DNA of 64,000 nt from the NCBI GenBank assembly GCA_024305405.1, contig JAKNDB010000107.1:5006501-5070500 (forward strand), in the 5' to 3' direction. The stretch is from Dirofilaria immitis. Taxonomy: Eukaryota; Nematoda; Chromadorea; Rhabditida; Onchocercidae. The notes below the pieces were generated by a model. It was not told where the DNA came from. It worked only from the letters and a program-made list of their open reading frames with translations, and did not search any database. Each line of letters opens with the position of its first letter. Positions within the stretch are counted from its first letter, which is position 1. The position numbers and the translations under genes were made by a program. This document shows positions 23,479 to 36,594 of this stretch, piece by piece.

Positions 23479-26400
23479 ATGTTATGTATGATAAGAGTTT
23501 TGATAAATCAAACAAATGTTCGAAATGGTTTAATGTCATCAATGTTTTATCGTATGAAGACGACATATATCGCAAATTATACTATTGTCGATCATACTTA
23601 TGATGCAGTTGTTGTTGGAGCTGGTTTGTGATATGATTTCGAGAGTAATACTAATTTATGAAAATTAATATAACATCGATTAATTTATCATATATGTTGC
23701 TAACATTTGATAGATTAATTTATAATTTGTAAATTATTATTAATAAATTATAAATTAGCAATTGCAAATGAAATGTCATTTATTATTTTCGATGAAGATT
23801 TTTATTTTATCATCGCTATTCTTATCATTTAGCTATTATTCATTGATATATGATGACGGTATGGTAAATAATATAGTAGGAATTTCATATTTAATTTTAT
23901 TTTATTATGTGGTACGATAAATTTTCTAAATTTTTTTTACAAAAATTCTTTCTTTTTGAAGAAAAATGCTACCTTATATATTTAAATTTTGCTTTCTGAT
24001 GAATCAAACAATTTAATTATTTTTACTTCTCATCGTATGGTAATATGTAAATTTTAATAATAGTTGTTTAATTCAGGTGGAGCAGGTTTACGTGCAGCAT
24101 CACGTCTCGGTGAAGGTGGCTTACGTGTAGCTATAATAACGAAACTATTTCCAACAAGATCGCATACAGTAGCTGCACAAGGAGGTATTAATGCGGCAAT
24201 TGGTAGTATGAATCGGGATGACTGGAAATGGCACTTTTACGATACTGTAAAGGTTCACGTTCGTATCTAGATTATGTTAGATATTCAGGATAATGAGGAT
24301 TGTGACAGATTCTTATAACTTCTAGAAAAATATATCGTAATTAATAAGTTTATTTTTGAGTTTTCTTTCACAATTTTCAAAAATTTCCTTGCTGAAATCA
24401 GAAATAATATGTGCAATATAGGAAGTGATTGGTTGGGTGATCAAAATGCTATACATTATTTAACGAAAGACGCGGTTCGAGCAGTAATTGAATTGGAAAA
24501 TTATGGAATGCCGTTCTCGAGAACAGCGGAAGGGAAAATTTATCAACGCTCATTTGGTGGACAAAGTAATGATTATGGAAAAGGTGGAGTTGCTAAACGG
24601 TTTGTACAAGTTTTTTTTTTCAAATTATTAGTAATTTAAATTCATTTCTTTAAAAGAAATCATAAGATTTAAGATAATATGGGCATAACTATATCAAATC
24701 AAACTTTTGCACAGATAAATCGGTTGCAAAAACTCTAATATTTTTCCATCAAAAATCTGTTTTCAGAAAAATATCTCGTTTTTACTTCAATTTATCAGAA
24801 ATATTTCTGTTATATTTTTTCTCTTCTTTCATTTCAACAAATATTATATTGCTTACTTTTAATGATTATCAAAACTGTGACAGATTTTTTGCCAGTTAAA
24901 TTATTCATCATTTTAAATATAAAAAATTTTTATCATTATTTTTAAAAAATAAATACAATATGTTTTGTAGTACATGCGCTGTAGCAGATCGTACAGGTCA
25001 TTCAATGCTTCATACACTTTACGGTGCATCATTACAATTTCATTGTCACTATTATATCGAATTCTTTGCACTTGACCTTCTTATGAATAAAGAACGATGT
25101 GTCGGAGTTATTGCAATGAACCTTGAAGATGGGACATTTCATCGTTTCCGGTAAGTCCAAATTTTAGGATAACATTTCTTTAATTTTTACACAATAAACA
25201 TCATGAGATTGTACGTTATCATACAAGAATAAATTAGAGAAATGAAAATATTATTATCATTATTATTATTATTTAGGGCACCATTTACAGTCTTGGCAAC
25301 AGGTGGATTTGGTCGAGCTTATTTTAGCTGTACTACAGCACATAGTACAACTGGTGATGGCAATGCAATGGCTATTCGTGCCGGTCTACAAACAACTGAT
25401 ATGGAATTTATTCAATTTCATCCAACTGGTATTTATGGTGTTGGTTGTCTGATCACCGAAGGATCACGAGGTAATTAATTTAATTGCAATTTCTTCTTTT
25501 TTCATCAATTTTCTGCTATTTATTTGAATAAATCCTTTTAAATATTTAAACAATAATTCATTGTAAATTTAGTAATATTCATTGTAATCAGTGATAAATA
25601 AAACGTCTTAAATATGACAAATAAAACGTCTTTTTTAAAAGAAATGATGATGTTTTCTGATTAAATTTTTTAATTAATGAAAATATCTCAAATTTTTGAT
25701 TCAGGAGAAGGTGGCTATTTAGTAAATAGTAAAGGTGAACGATTCATGAAGAAATATGCGCCAAAAGCGTTAGATTTGGCATCACGAGATGTGGTATGCA
25801 GAGCAATGACTGTTGAAATAATAGAAGGTCGTGGAGTTGGCAAAGAAAATGATCATATATACTTGCAGCTTCACCATATTCCTGCAGATCATTTACGTAA
25901 TAAATTACCAGGTTTATTTATGTATGCGATTGATAATCTAGTTAACAAAGTAAAAGAGTGAAAACGAAGGCTTCGAATAATTCAGTTGAGTAAATTTTTT
26001 CGAGAAGTTGAAAATGGAATGATAACCAGCAGTTTACAATGCATCATAAACTTAGAAAACTTACTATATTAAGTGTTTGGATATATATATTTGAGTGAAA
26101 TAATAAAATAAAACTTATTTAAAATGGTAAGCAAGGTTTTTTTCAAATAAAATCCAACAATTTTTATTTATTTATCAATAGGAATAATGGAAACGGCTAA
26201 AATTTTTGCTGGTGTCGATGTGACCAAAGAACCAATACCAGTAATTCCAACTGTTCATTATAATATGGGTGGAATACCAACTGATTATAAAGGACAAGTA
26301 ATAACCTTTTCACCTAGTAAAGGTGATCAAGTAAGTTCTTTACCAAACTTCAAGGAATATTTTTGTGAAAAATTGTCTCATAATTTTGAAGTAGAATAAA

Positions 26401-28969
26401 AAATAATGGGATGAATTATTTTCAGAAATCATTATTTTAATATGCGTAGTTAAAAACTTTAAATTAATTTGAAGAGATAGTAGAAAAAATAATTAGAAAG
26501 TTAAGGAGAAGTTAAATAAATTATATTTAATTTAAAATAAATGAAATGTGGTTGAAAAATAGATCATTAATAATATATTCAGTTAGTGCCCGGTTTATTT
26601 GCATGTGGTGAAACCGCAGCACATTCAGTACATGGTGCCAATCGACTTGGCGCTAACTCACTTCTTGATACTGTCGTGTTTGGACGAGCTTGCGCCAATA
26701 AGTACTGATATTTTCTAATTGTTTATGTCAACTCTTTGTTATTATATTTATTTTGCGTAATTTATGAAAGTTATTATTTATCTAAACCAAATGATATTTT
26801 CATTTGGTAAAATTTGGGAAGATAAATGCAAAATAGACAAAAAATAAAGTAGAATAGTAATGATTGAGCAAATTTTAGCTATTTTTTGAGATTTCTATTC
26901 TGTTTTAATCTTTTTTTGAAAATTTCTAAAAGTGTAATTATATATAGGAATTGAAGAAAAATTAATTTCGCTTTCTTTAAGCAACAATTAGTTTGCAATT
27001 ATTGTCAATTTTATAGATATCCTTAATAAGGTATTAACTTCAGATTTTGTAGTAATATTTTATTAGATCATTTATGAAGTTTTGCAAACTAAATTAATAT
27101 ATTTACAGCATATTGGAACAAGCAAAATCAATCGGTTTAAAATTTCCCGATTTACCGTCTAATGCGGGTGAAGCTACACTTGCTAATCTGGATAAAGTGC
27201 GTTTTGCAAGTGGAGACATTCTTACCGCTGCTTTGCGGTTAAAAATGCAAAAACAATGCAAAAATACGCCGCGGTTTTTCGACGAGGTGATTTTCTGCAG
27301 GCAAGTACTAAACAAATTGTTGAGAAATATTCTACAGATTGATGTTAAATAAATTGTGATGCTGGCTTCAACTTGAACTATTATGCAAAATCTTTCAAGC
27401 CAAGGAATGGAAAATGCACAATAACGATGAGCTAAAATTTAGTATATACATATATATATATATATTTTTTGTAGTAATATTTTATTAGATCATTTATGAA
27501 GTTTTGCAAACTAAATTAATATATATATATATATATCTTCATATGACAATTTTATAACTGCTGCATTGGATAAATTCGTCCTAGAAATCAAATCACATTC
27601 AAGTGATCACTGCTTTGAATTACTTTATCTAACTGGATGAATGCTACTGAAATAATAGTTTAAATTATTACTAAATATAAAAGGCTGTTAATAGAAGGAC
27701 GTTATCCTTTATTAATTTATAGCTTTTCATTTAGTAATTTTAAAACTTAAGGTATTAAAATCATTATCTAATTTTCGTCTTCTTGTCTCCATTCTTCTGC
27801 TTATATCATCATTATAAATCTTCTCTTTTCTCTTGCTATCTAATTGCTTTCTATTCGTTTGTTCATGAACAAACAAATTCCAAAATTATCTAAAATATTT
27901 TATCAACTATGTGAAATATTTAACCAAATAAATGAATAATAATTCATGTAATATCGAATTTCAGGAAGGTATCAAGAAAATGGAAACTGTTTACGGTGAA
28001 CTGAAACATCTGAAAACTGCAGATCGTGGACTAATTTGGAATTCGGATCTTATTGAAACATTAGAGTTACAAAATTTATTACTATGTGCTATGCAAACGA
28101 TCATAGCGGCAGAAGCTCGAAAAGAATCTAGAGGAGCTCATGCGCGGGATGATTTCAAAGTAACTTGTGCTTGTAGTAATTTCAAGATGACAAGATAGTT
28201 TATTTGGTTAAGCTGATTTTAATATGACTCATGTTTGGGATTATTTTGAAAGTTTTTTTAATTTAAAATTCTTTTTCCAAAGTTCATATTTTAACTAGTT
28301 TTACTAATGTAATGGATGTCGATAAATTCTGATTCCAGCAGCGAATAGATGAATTTGATTATTCGATACCGTTGGAAGGTCAAATAAAAAACCATTAGAA
28401 CAACATTGGCGCAAGCATACAATCATTAACCAAAATCCAGAAACCGGAGAAGTTCATTTTTTACTTTTTTATTTATTTAACTTTAATTGTTCATTTTTAA
28501 TAGTACTTGTTATTTCTGAGGAAACTGTGCTGATCTACCAAATGACACTTCTCGTTAGTATGCGACAAAATATATGTCCGACATTTCTCAGATCCAAAAC
28601 TATTATTGCTGTATTTCAAAAAATCGGCTGTGGCTTTTGAAAAATGAATGTATGAACATAATATCATATTAACACGCTCTTCATAATAGCACTACGATTG
28701 GGCAAGTGAATCGATACAAGTTCAAATTACTGTTAAAAAAATCTTCTGTTTTTCTTTCTTTTGTCATCCCATTCTTTTTTCATAATTATTAGTATGATTT
28801 TCGTAACATTCTCTTAGCAGTGCAACTTGATTTCTCAAAATTATTGAATGAATCTGCTCAACTTAAATAGCTTATATTATAGATTTCTTTGAGTTATCGA
28901 CCAGTGATCGATCAAACATTGGACGAGAAAGAAGTAAAAACTATACCACCAATAATTCGAAAATACTAA
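23479..28969 (+). CDS. SDHA: Succinate dehydrogenase flavoprotein subunit (mitochondrial complex II), 12 exons
   Basis: Oxidises succinate to fumarate at the inner mitochondrial membrane (fumarate reduction under anaerobiosis in parasitic nematodes). Exons, approximate: 23479-23623, 24077-24252, 24422-24599, 24971-25150, 25277-25470, 25705-25911, 26182-26330, 26583-26701, 27109-27300, 27965-28159, 28339-28451, 28883-28969. Visible: a basic presequence, the dinucleotide-binding [13 protein letters not shown], the flavin-linking [28 protein letters not shown], the ARG-rich [32 protein letters not shown], the [14 protein letters not shown] motif and the C-terminal RPVID...IPPIIRKY. Length matches the family. 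Three one-base losses break it: at the exon 2/3 junction (VKG, one G short), in the A run near 27250 (MQK|TMQK) and in the A run at 28386-28391 ([10 protein letters not shown]). Intron 9 uses a GC donor. The start follows a possible trans-splice acceptor GTATAG two bases upstream. Function is certain from the family; the frame breaks are most likely errors. Confidence 0.93.
27045..27524 (+). repeat. 58-bp perfect direct repeat flanking SDHA exon 9
   Basis: The 58 bases at 27045-27102, ending six bases before exon 9, recur without a mismatch at 27467-27524 inside the following intron (TTTTGTAGTAATATTTTATT and onward). The second copy is bordered on both sides by TA-dinucleotide runs (about 27445-27466 and 27523-27536). 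This is a recent local duplication with an offset of 422 bases. Confidence 0.95.
27301..27964 (+). other. GC-AG intron in SDHA
   Basis: The donor reads CTGCAG|GCAAGT and the acceptor AATTTCAG|GAAGG. The frame runs [16 protein letters not shown], matching conserved SDHA sequence without a gap. No GT within the conserved coding segment would give the same join. GCAAGT is the usual minor GC donor form. Confidence 0.85.
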
Positions 28970-31865
28970 AAATACAAGGAATTTGTAAATGATGCGTTCG
29001 TGATATTGAATGATGCAAATTATTTATTTAAATTTTGTTGAATTTGCTTTATCCGCTCTTATCAAATTATTCTTTCAAATTTAAGCACATTTTCGCATCG
29101 TCATTTCAACTACAAGTTTCAAGTAACGTTTAATTAAGAAAGTGAATGATTTCTAAATAATATCTATTTTGGATTTTATTGATCAAACAAATGTTATTTT
29201 GATTTCAATCATAATGCTATTATTGTTTCGGACATTAATGTATAATAAATATAAATCAATATGATTAATTTTATGATTATCATTTATGGTAGGTCTACAG
29301 TTGCGTTAACATTATTAATTCATTTGATCATTTTTAAAAATCATTCAATCACTACAGTAAAATTTCTACAGGAATTTAGTTTAAACATACTTCCACTCCA
29401 TTGATTTCATCTTGATGTTCTTCCTTCTTTCTTTTCTTTTTCTCTTGGATGAAATATTTATTAATTCATCTTGAAACTGAAGTAACATTAAGGAATTATG
29501 GAAAATATCCGGTTTAGTATTTAGAAATTGCCTAAATTGATGTTATACAATGTTTATTACTTATCATTCTTTCGTTACTTATGCATTTATTCATGAACGT
29601 TGCACTAATATCAATTCCTCATATCTTATGAAATGAAGTATAGAAATGATAAATGTATCTATTAAACAAAATTTGGTCAAAAACGAGAGTAGCAATAAGT
29701 ACAATTGCACAAATGAAAGAGAAGATTATTCAGCAAATTAAAATAGCATAATAAAAACATAGGAAGAGGAAATAAAATCGGAAGAAATAATATAAAGTAA
29801 TTACATTGAGATTAAGAAGTAAGTATAGGATAAGTGTAAAAGGTAATATGATTAAATTGAAACAATTAGTTAAGATTATTTTGATAAGAATGAGTAGCAA
29901 AGGATAGGATAATTTATTTTATGCTTTGATTTTAATTTTAAGATTTTTTTGCTAGATATTTGAGATCTTTCAGTAACACTATGAAAATAATCATAAATTA
30001 AACTATAAAAGTATTTTAAATGATAACAAATATTTTGAAAAATGGCAAGTTAATAAGTGGAATAGAATATACATGAACAAATGATTATGTGAACAAATAT
30101 TTTATTTCAGTTTGTTATCAAATATTGATAAAATAAAACTAACGGTATTTTAGAAACAAAATTTTGATTGGACTTATTAGAAATTATTTCCTCTTTTTCA
30201 CTAAGTTTCATAGCTTTTAATTTACTCTGTTTGTCAGATGGCATCTCATTTTAGAATATCTAGGCTTAGATTGTCAAAATGGTTTCTTTAACTATTTTAA
30301 GAGTTGTCGTATAATTTCGTATATAATTTTTCGTATCTCTTTATGTTAGTAATTACGTATTTCTTAAGATTCCTATGAAATTTAGCGAGAGATTACTATT
30401 TATTCAATTTTTGTGAGAAGGAAATAAAAGAAAGAAAAGGATAATTTGATAACTGAAATTATCAAAAAGATTTATTACTACCAATTGATACAATCATTAT
30501 TATATTCAATAAAAGAAAAACAACGAAAAAATAAAATGTCATTGCTTGTATCGTAATTTAATAACAGAAAATCTGAAACTATTTATAAATAAGCTATTCA
30601 TCTATTCGAATCAATATTTCAGATTGCATTACTTATTACTTTCATATAATTGATTTTTTCTCTTTTGTTTTTTCTTTTTAACGATTATGATTAATAAAAA
30701 AATTAAAGCAAAATATATTCGGATTTGGTATATGCTTTTAATTCAGTTCATTTATTTGTTGTATATGTTTTTATAATATTGACAATTTTATTTATTTGTC
30801 ATTTTTCGCCAATAAATTTCTACAATATCAATCCGTCATAGTACCAATTTTTCTAATTTGCTATTTCTCGAATAATAATTTTTTTGCTTTAATAATTTAC
30901 AGACTTTCTTTATATTAGTGTATTTAAAGTTTGAAAAAATGATATTTTCATAAACAATTATTCAAGATTCTCGGAATTTTGTATGTTGGGATATTAGTCG
31001 ACGAATGTTAATCAAAGAAACTCAAAAAATTTAAAACTTTTGTAATTTCGCAAAAAGGTATTACAATGTTTAAATAAGAGGTCATTTTAAATGATTTTAC
31101 AAAAGAATTTATTTATCAATTTGATTCAATAATGTGAGCATTTCTTATCATAATTTTAAAAAAATAATATTGGCCTAAATATTTCCTATATTTTGATTTC
31201 AAAATATATTTTATCTCAAAGATATTTAGTTAAGATTAAATATTGAATTTTTGAAAACGGAAGAGCTAGAAAGAATGAAATCGATAGAAAATAATTAGAA
31301 AGAATTTTATCATTTTTTCATCACACTAATAAATCACGTGTATTGTTTATTGAAACGCAAATTATAAGTATTAATCAGAAGACTATTATCAGTTCATCCA
31401 AATCTCAATAAAATGATTTTTTGTTCTCGTCTGATCATTGGTGTTCATGTGGATTTTTAAAGTGTTGAAATTTATGCTAATTGTCTGAAATGTTATAACG
31501 ATTAAAACTTTCCTGCTGAAATATTTTCTATCTCTCATTATTCCGATAACCTTTGTATAAATAAATAAGTTGTAATCTACCGGACAGTGTAAAGATCAAG
31601 GGTCATGGATATAAAAAGAATTTTTCAATAATTACATAGTTAATTTAATGTTGAAAGTCATTTACTTATTAGACAACTCAATCCAACTAAGCTATATTAA
31701 ATCGTCTCTACTACAATCAACTGGTTATAATCAACTTTAAAGTGATATTATTTGATTTTATTTTATTTTATAACGTAGATTATCATTTTATTACAGCAAT
31801 AAAATAAAAATTTCACTATATCAGTAAATAATGATTGATATTATCATGAAATTAATATTACATAA
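28970..31865. other. AT-rich intergenic between SDHA and the small minus-strand gene
   Basis: No supported coding region, RNA gene or ordered repeat. SDHA termination signals must lie near the start of the tract. Confidence 0.5.
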
Positions 31866-32670
31866 TTAATCAATGTAAGCAGGATTTAATGAATTCCATA
31901 CTTTCGTCGCTTCCCGTAGCATAGTAATTGAAATCGAATTTCGCATTTCTTCCTCTGCTGCTTCGTACATTTTCAAAGTTATATCCATATTTTTTTGCAA
32001 ATCGAGTAATTCATATAAAAATTCTTTGCTACATCGCTACAATTTGTTCTCTCTAATCTATCTCTGAGAACTTGATCTCGTTTCTCGATATATCGCTCTT
32101 CAGCTAGACGATACACTCGATAATCTCTCTATAATCATTATTAAGATTTTTTATTAAAATGTTAAAATAAACTGATGTTTTAAAATATAAAAAAATAACA
32201 TAAAAATAAAAAGTAAGATTCATTTAATCTGATAAAGTGTAGTCGATAAGTGATTGTAGACATACGAAGAATTTAATTATAATTTTTATTACATTTTTGT
32301 TTGAATTTTTCTGATTTCTTCTAACTTTTAGCTATAAAACTAAATTCAAATCTTTCAATTTTATCAATCAAAAATTCATTTCCATATCAGAAGAACACAT
32401 GAAAATTCTGAAAATAAGAAATCCAATTTTCAAATTCTATATTTTGCAATAAACTTATCATAATATTGCTTTCAAAAAAACTAATATCGAACTAATAATT
32501 ACCTTAATTTTAGCTCCCTGATTTTCTGCCCAATTTTGGCATAAATCATAAAATTCTGCCCTTGTAAGTTCTTGTTGTTGCTCATACAACTTGTCATATT
32601 CTACCTTTTTCACTTTCGGCAATGTACTGACAAAATCCGGAAGACAAATTACATTCGGAAAAATGCAACT
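31866..32670 (-). CDS. Small unrecognised gene, at least two exons, 5' end not found
   Basis: Two minus-strand exons are clear. The upstream one is about 32503-32668, encoding PDFVSTLPKVKKVEYDKLY and ending AENQGAKIK. It joins in phase (donor AAG|GTAATT, acceptor GATTATAG) to 31866-32128, which starts RDYRVYRLAEERYIEKRDQ and ends TKVWNSLNPAYID-stop. The product is charged and rich in E, R, K, Q and L, consistent with a long helical, possibly coiled-coil protein. One base appears missing near 32032 (between TNCSDV and KEFLYELLDLQ), and the exon length is one short of a whole codon number. The arrangement is faintly like mitochondrial ribosomal protein mS26 (W.AEN...R.ARL..EER) but I would not assign it. 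The start exon lies further upstream (above 32670) and was not identified. Confidence 0.6.
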
Positions 32671-35182
32671 TGTAAGTAACCAAAAAGCATCATTGGAATA
32701 TTTCCAAAATTTCTCACTTGAAAATTTCTAAACTTTAATTTTTGTACAAAATATTTATGAAAAGCGAAAACGTTTTTAATTAAGCGATCACAAATCGTAC
32801 TTATTCATTTCATGTATAGTAAATGTATTCAAAAGATCAACATTGTACTTTGGCATTTGCACCAAATAAATTCAAATTGATTAATGTGATGCAATAAATA
32901 CTAAATTTTACATCCCGAATTTGATATAATTGAAAATAGCATTTAGAAACTTATGCAAAGTTCTTTCATATACCCATAAATCCATAAGAAAATCCAATAA
33001 ATCCATAAATCAGTCGTATTCCTATTACTTTTAATTTCTTGTCAAAATTCTTAATCGACAAATCCTATCATATATCATGTCATATGGCAAACATATCTTA
33101 AGAAAACGTATGGGAAACTGAAATTTTAAATTTACTGTGTATCTTTTAAAAAAAAATTGCACTGAGCATTCTTTGGTTAAAATGATGATTATAATTAACA
33201 ATGCAATAATAGGCGAAATAGAAATTTTATTGAAAAAAATTGAATAATGATATCGTACTTGCTTTTGTCATTGAAATTTTTTTGAATTTTATTATGCATC
33301 GTTTCTGAAATTAAAAGATTTCTTTTTTTTCTGTTAAATCTATTCACTTCTTTTTCAAAAAAAAAAGTATTTCCTAAGCATTTTTAAAATCTTTTGAAAT
33401 ATTTTCTTAATTTTGAAATGTTTTCATAAAAGGTACAAGTTAAAGATTTATAATCCATTTCATCGTTATATTAAATAGATTATATGAAATTGTTATAATG
33501 TTTTTCTTCATTCTCGATACGAAGAACTTTTGTTCAATGACATCGCACTTTAATAATTAGTTTTTAAATAATTTTATAGCCTCGTTAATTTTTATGAACT
33601 ATTTAAATCTCAATTTGACTATAACCCATATTTGATTATTTTATTCTTCCAATTATCCATAAAATTTCGTGGGAAGTAAGTTTTGTACATAGAATTTTTT
33701 AATATTTTTCGCTTTTAAATGAACATTAGCATAACATAAAAAAATATATAAACATTATCCGAGTTTTTATTTTATCAATTTATATCTAAGTTTTTATTAA
33801 TTTATGTTTCAGTTTTTATCAATTTATCAATTAAAAATATATAAACATTATTTAGGGTTTTTGATCAAATATCTGAGTTCTCATCAATTGAAAAATATAT
33901 ACACGTTATCTAGTTTTTATCAACTCAGATAGGCATTATCAGAGTTTTTGTCAATCCCGAGTGCTTGATTAATCAATCTGAATAATTTTAAGAATTATAT
34001 CAGAGGAAAATATTATCAACATAGCAATAAGCAAATTACACAATTCTTAGTTCAATTTTTATTTGCTGAGATTTTCAAACGGTGCAAGAAGAAATATTTT
34101 TGATAAGATTTTCACATCATATAGTACCATCTATGCTTATCATCTTCTATTTCATAAGTCATTATTTTTTGATTTGATCATAAACATAGTCTGATTTAAT
34201 CATAAACAATTGATTGAAAACTTAATGTAACACGAAAGCTGAGCGACTGGATGAATTTTTTTATAAACTTATTGTTTATTTGATTATTATCATATTTAGT
34301 AGAAATTTAGCAATAATTTTAATATGAGATTAATACGATAATACTAATCCTAAAATAAGATATTGGTTCAATATGTTTTAATTCTATTATAGAATATTTG
34401 TAAAATTTAATTAAAATTTAGTTAATGAATTTGAAGTTTATAATATTAAATTCTATACCTGATGAACTAAAGGAAACAGCAATTTTGAATAAAAATCCTT
34501 TTTTTTGAAATAGAGTTTTATCAAAACAAGTTTATAGAAGTTTATTAATTAAAATGCTAACTAATTATATGGTTAAGATTAAAGTTGAATTCAATTGTCT
34601 GATGATCGAAATATCATATCAAATTCAATGAAATTTTTGCAGTAAAATCAAATTTTATTTTTACCAATGCAAAAATATTATATAAATGGAAAGATTTTAA
34701 TATTTGATCTCGTATATTTGATTTAGTTCTATACAGCAAATAATTGCCATCTTAGATTAATGTTTAATTTTGGATAAATAAATTCGTTTTATATATAATT
34801 TTATTAGCTTGCAAAATTTGCATTACATTTGCCAAGGTGAACACTTCCTAATAAGCAGGTTAGCTTATCAAGTTTATTTTATTTCTCTAAGATTTTGATT
34901 TTTAATGGTAAATTGAATACTGAGTTTCGATATCGAAATATTTTATGCAGCATTATCGATAGCTCTACTAATATGCATGATAAATGAGCTGATATAACTA
35001 AGATTAAAACTTTTCGAAGATTTATTTGATAAAATCAAATATAATAGAAATATAATTGCAACATTGAGTTCATCGTTTTTAAATAAATGCAAAATAAATA
35101 TAATTACAACTTTGAAAGCTCTGATAAAAATCTATTGAGTAAAAAGCAATGCAATAATGGAACCATAAAAATAGCCAAAATT
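32671..35182. other. AT-rich tract, no clear gene
   Basis: May contain the undetected first exon(s) and promoter of the gene on its left. A loosely repeated TTTTTATCAATTTAT motif occurs at about 33760-33960. Nothing else supported. Confidence 0.4.
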
Positions 35183-35188
35183 TTTATT
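35183..35188 (-). terminator. AATAAA polyadenylation signal overlapping the collagen stop codon
   Basis: On the minus strand the collagen ends GGT TAT TGA followed directly by ATAAAAA, so the canonical hexamer begins with the last base of the stop codon. If used, the 3' UTR would be only about 20-25 bases. Confidence 0.55.
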
Positions 35189-36579
35189 CAATAACCTGGT
35201 GCTGTCCTTGGTGGTGGACAATCATCACAAGAACCTTGAATTCCAACTTCACCATCTGGCCCCATTTCTCCCTCAAGCCCAGGTTTTCCATCTGGCCCAT
35301 CCACGCCCGCCTCTCCTGGTGGCCCTTCTGGTCCATCTGGTCCATCTTTGCCATCTACACCTGGCTCACCGTCAGGCCCAGGTAATCCCGGTTCTCCCGG
35401 TCTTCCTGGCTCTCCTGGCGGACCTTCTTCCTCGATAATAATACCCGATGCACCAGCGGGACCTTTCTCACCTGGTGGTCCAATAGAACCTGATATCCCT
35501 TCTGGTCCTGGTACACCAGGTAAGCCATTGCTGCCAATAGACCCATCTAGGCCCGGCGGACCCTGATTGCCTGGTATGCCTTTCGGCCCCGGTGTGCCGG
35601 GTAGACCTGCAGGTCCATCAGGACATTCAAAACACCAATCAATGTCTGATTGCTCATGCAGATATTGTGGAGCATCAGGACCATCTTTGCCAGGTGGTCC
35701 GTTTTCACCATCTGCACCATCATTACCGTCCTCACCCGCTGGACCGGGTTGACCCTTTGGTGAAATACCACATCCGCAACATGCATTTATTGGTGATACT
35801 AGAATTAATTGATTTTCAATGTCAAAGTTCGATTGGGCATTTCCATTATCAAAGTTCGATTCACTATTTCCAATATCAGAGTTAGATTGACCATTTCCTA
35901 TTTGTCGCACTTGTCGAATTCTACCTCTTATTTTTGCAAATATCTAAAAATATAATATAATCATTTAATAAAAAGAAATCAATATTTAAATATGCGTTGA
36001 ATAATATCATAATTTTTGAATGGATAAATACGTAGCCATAACCTTCCCACTATATTTTAGCTAGTTTTCCTTCCATTTTAAAATTTTATGAGTTGAATAT
36101 AGCTGAATGAATGAATATTCATCAACATTGCAAATATTGATTCCATTAAAATAACGATATTTGGAATATAATTTAGGCCGATAATACTCATTTTAATCAG
36201 TTCATATTAAGATGAGTTAAATCAAAACTTAAATAATATTTTTCATAAAAAGTTTTACGATATCAATAATGTTCCATGTCTCCTTGTATACCAATGAAAT
36301 TTTTGCAAATTATATTTTATTCAAATTCAACTGTTAATTATTGATTTGAAGTTAGAATTAGCTAGCCTGTGTACGTATTACTTCTCTCCATATATTATTA
36401 GATCGAGATTTGCAAAAGTCAACTTCTGATTGCATTATGGAATGCACATGTTGCAGATAGTTGTAAAGCAAAGGTACTGTTATTACGCAAACCAATGTTG
36501 CAATTGTCGATAATGATACACCAATAAATGCCACTAATCTCAAATTTTTACACTCTTGCTCCTGTTTATTTCCGTGCAT
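35188..36579 (-). CDS. Nematode cuticle collagen, two exons
   Basis: Structural protein of the exoskeleton, secreted by the hypodermis. Exon 1 is 36382-36579 (66 codons) and exon 2 is 35188-35943 (251 codons plus stop), giving about 317 residues, normal for the family. The join is phase 0 (WRE|IFAKIR; donor GTAATA). Exon 1 holds the cuticle-collagen N-terminal domain: a membrane-anchor helix LRLVAFIGVSLSTIATLVCV, then CKSRSNNIWRE. A basic RGRIRQVR stretch is the likely furin-type processing site. Next comes an Asn/Ser-rich triple repeat (residues about 85-110), CCGCG, a short Gly-X-Y block, the CFEC interruption, two long Gly-X-Y blocks broken by GIIIEEE, and the tail SCDDCPPPRTAPGY. The cysteine clusters on each side of the helices are the expected crosslinking sites. 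No frame disruption here. The several plus-strand frames across 35199-35885 are shadows. Confidence 0.93.
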
Positions 36580-36594
36580 AGTTCTACCTGATAG

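Noticed and set aside
35199..35885. Collagen-like and other plus-strand frames over the collagen gene
   Set aside because: The Gly-X-Y periodicity and CCA/GGT content create open complementary frames; N-terminal domain, splice sites and C-terminal motif all support the minus strand.
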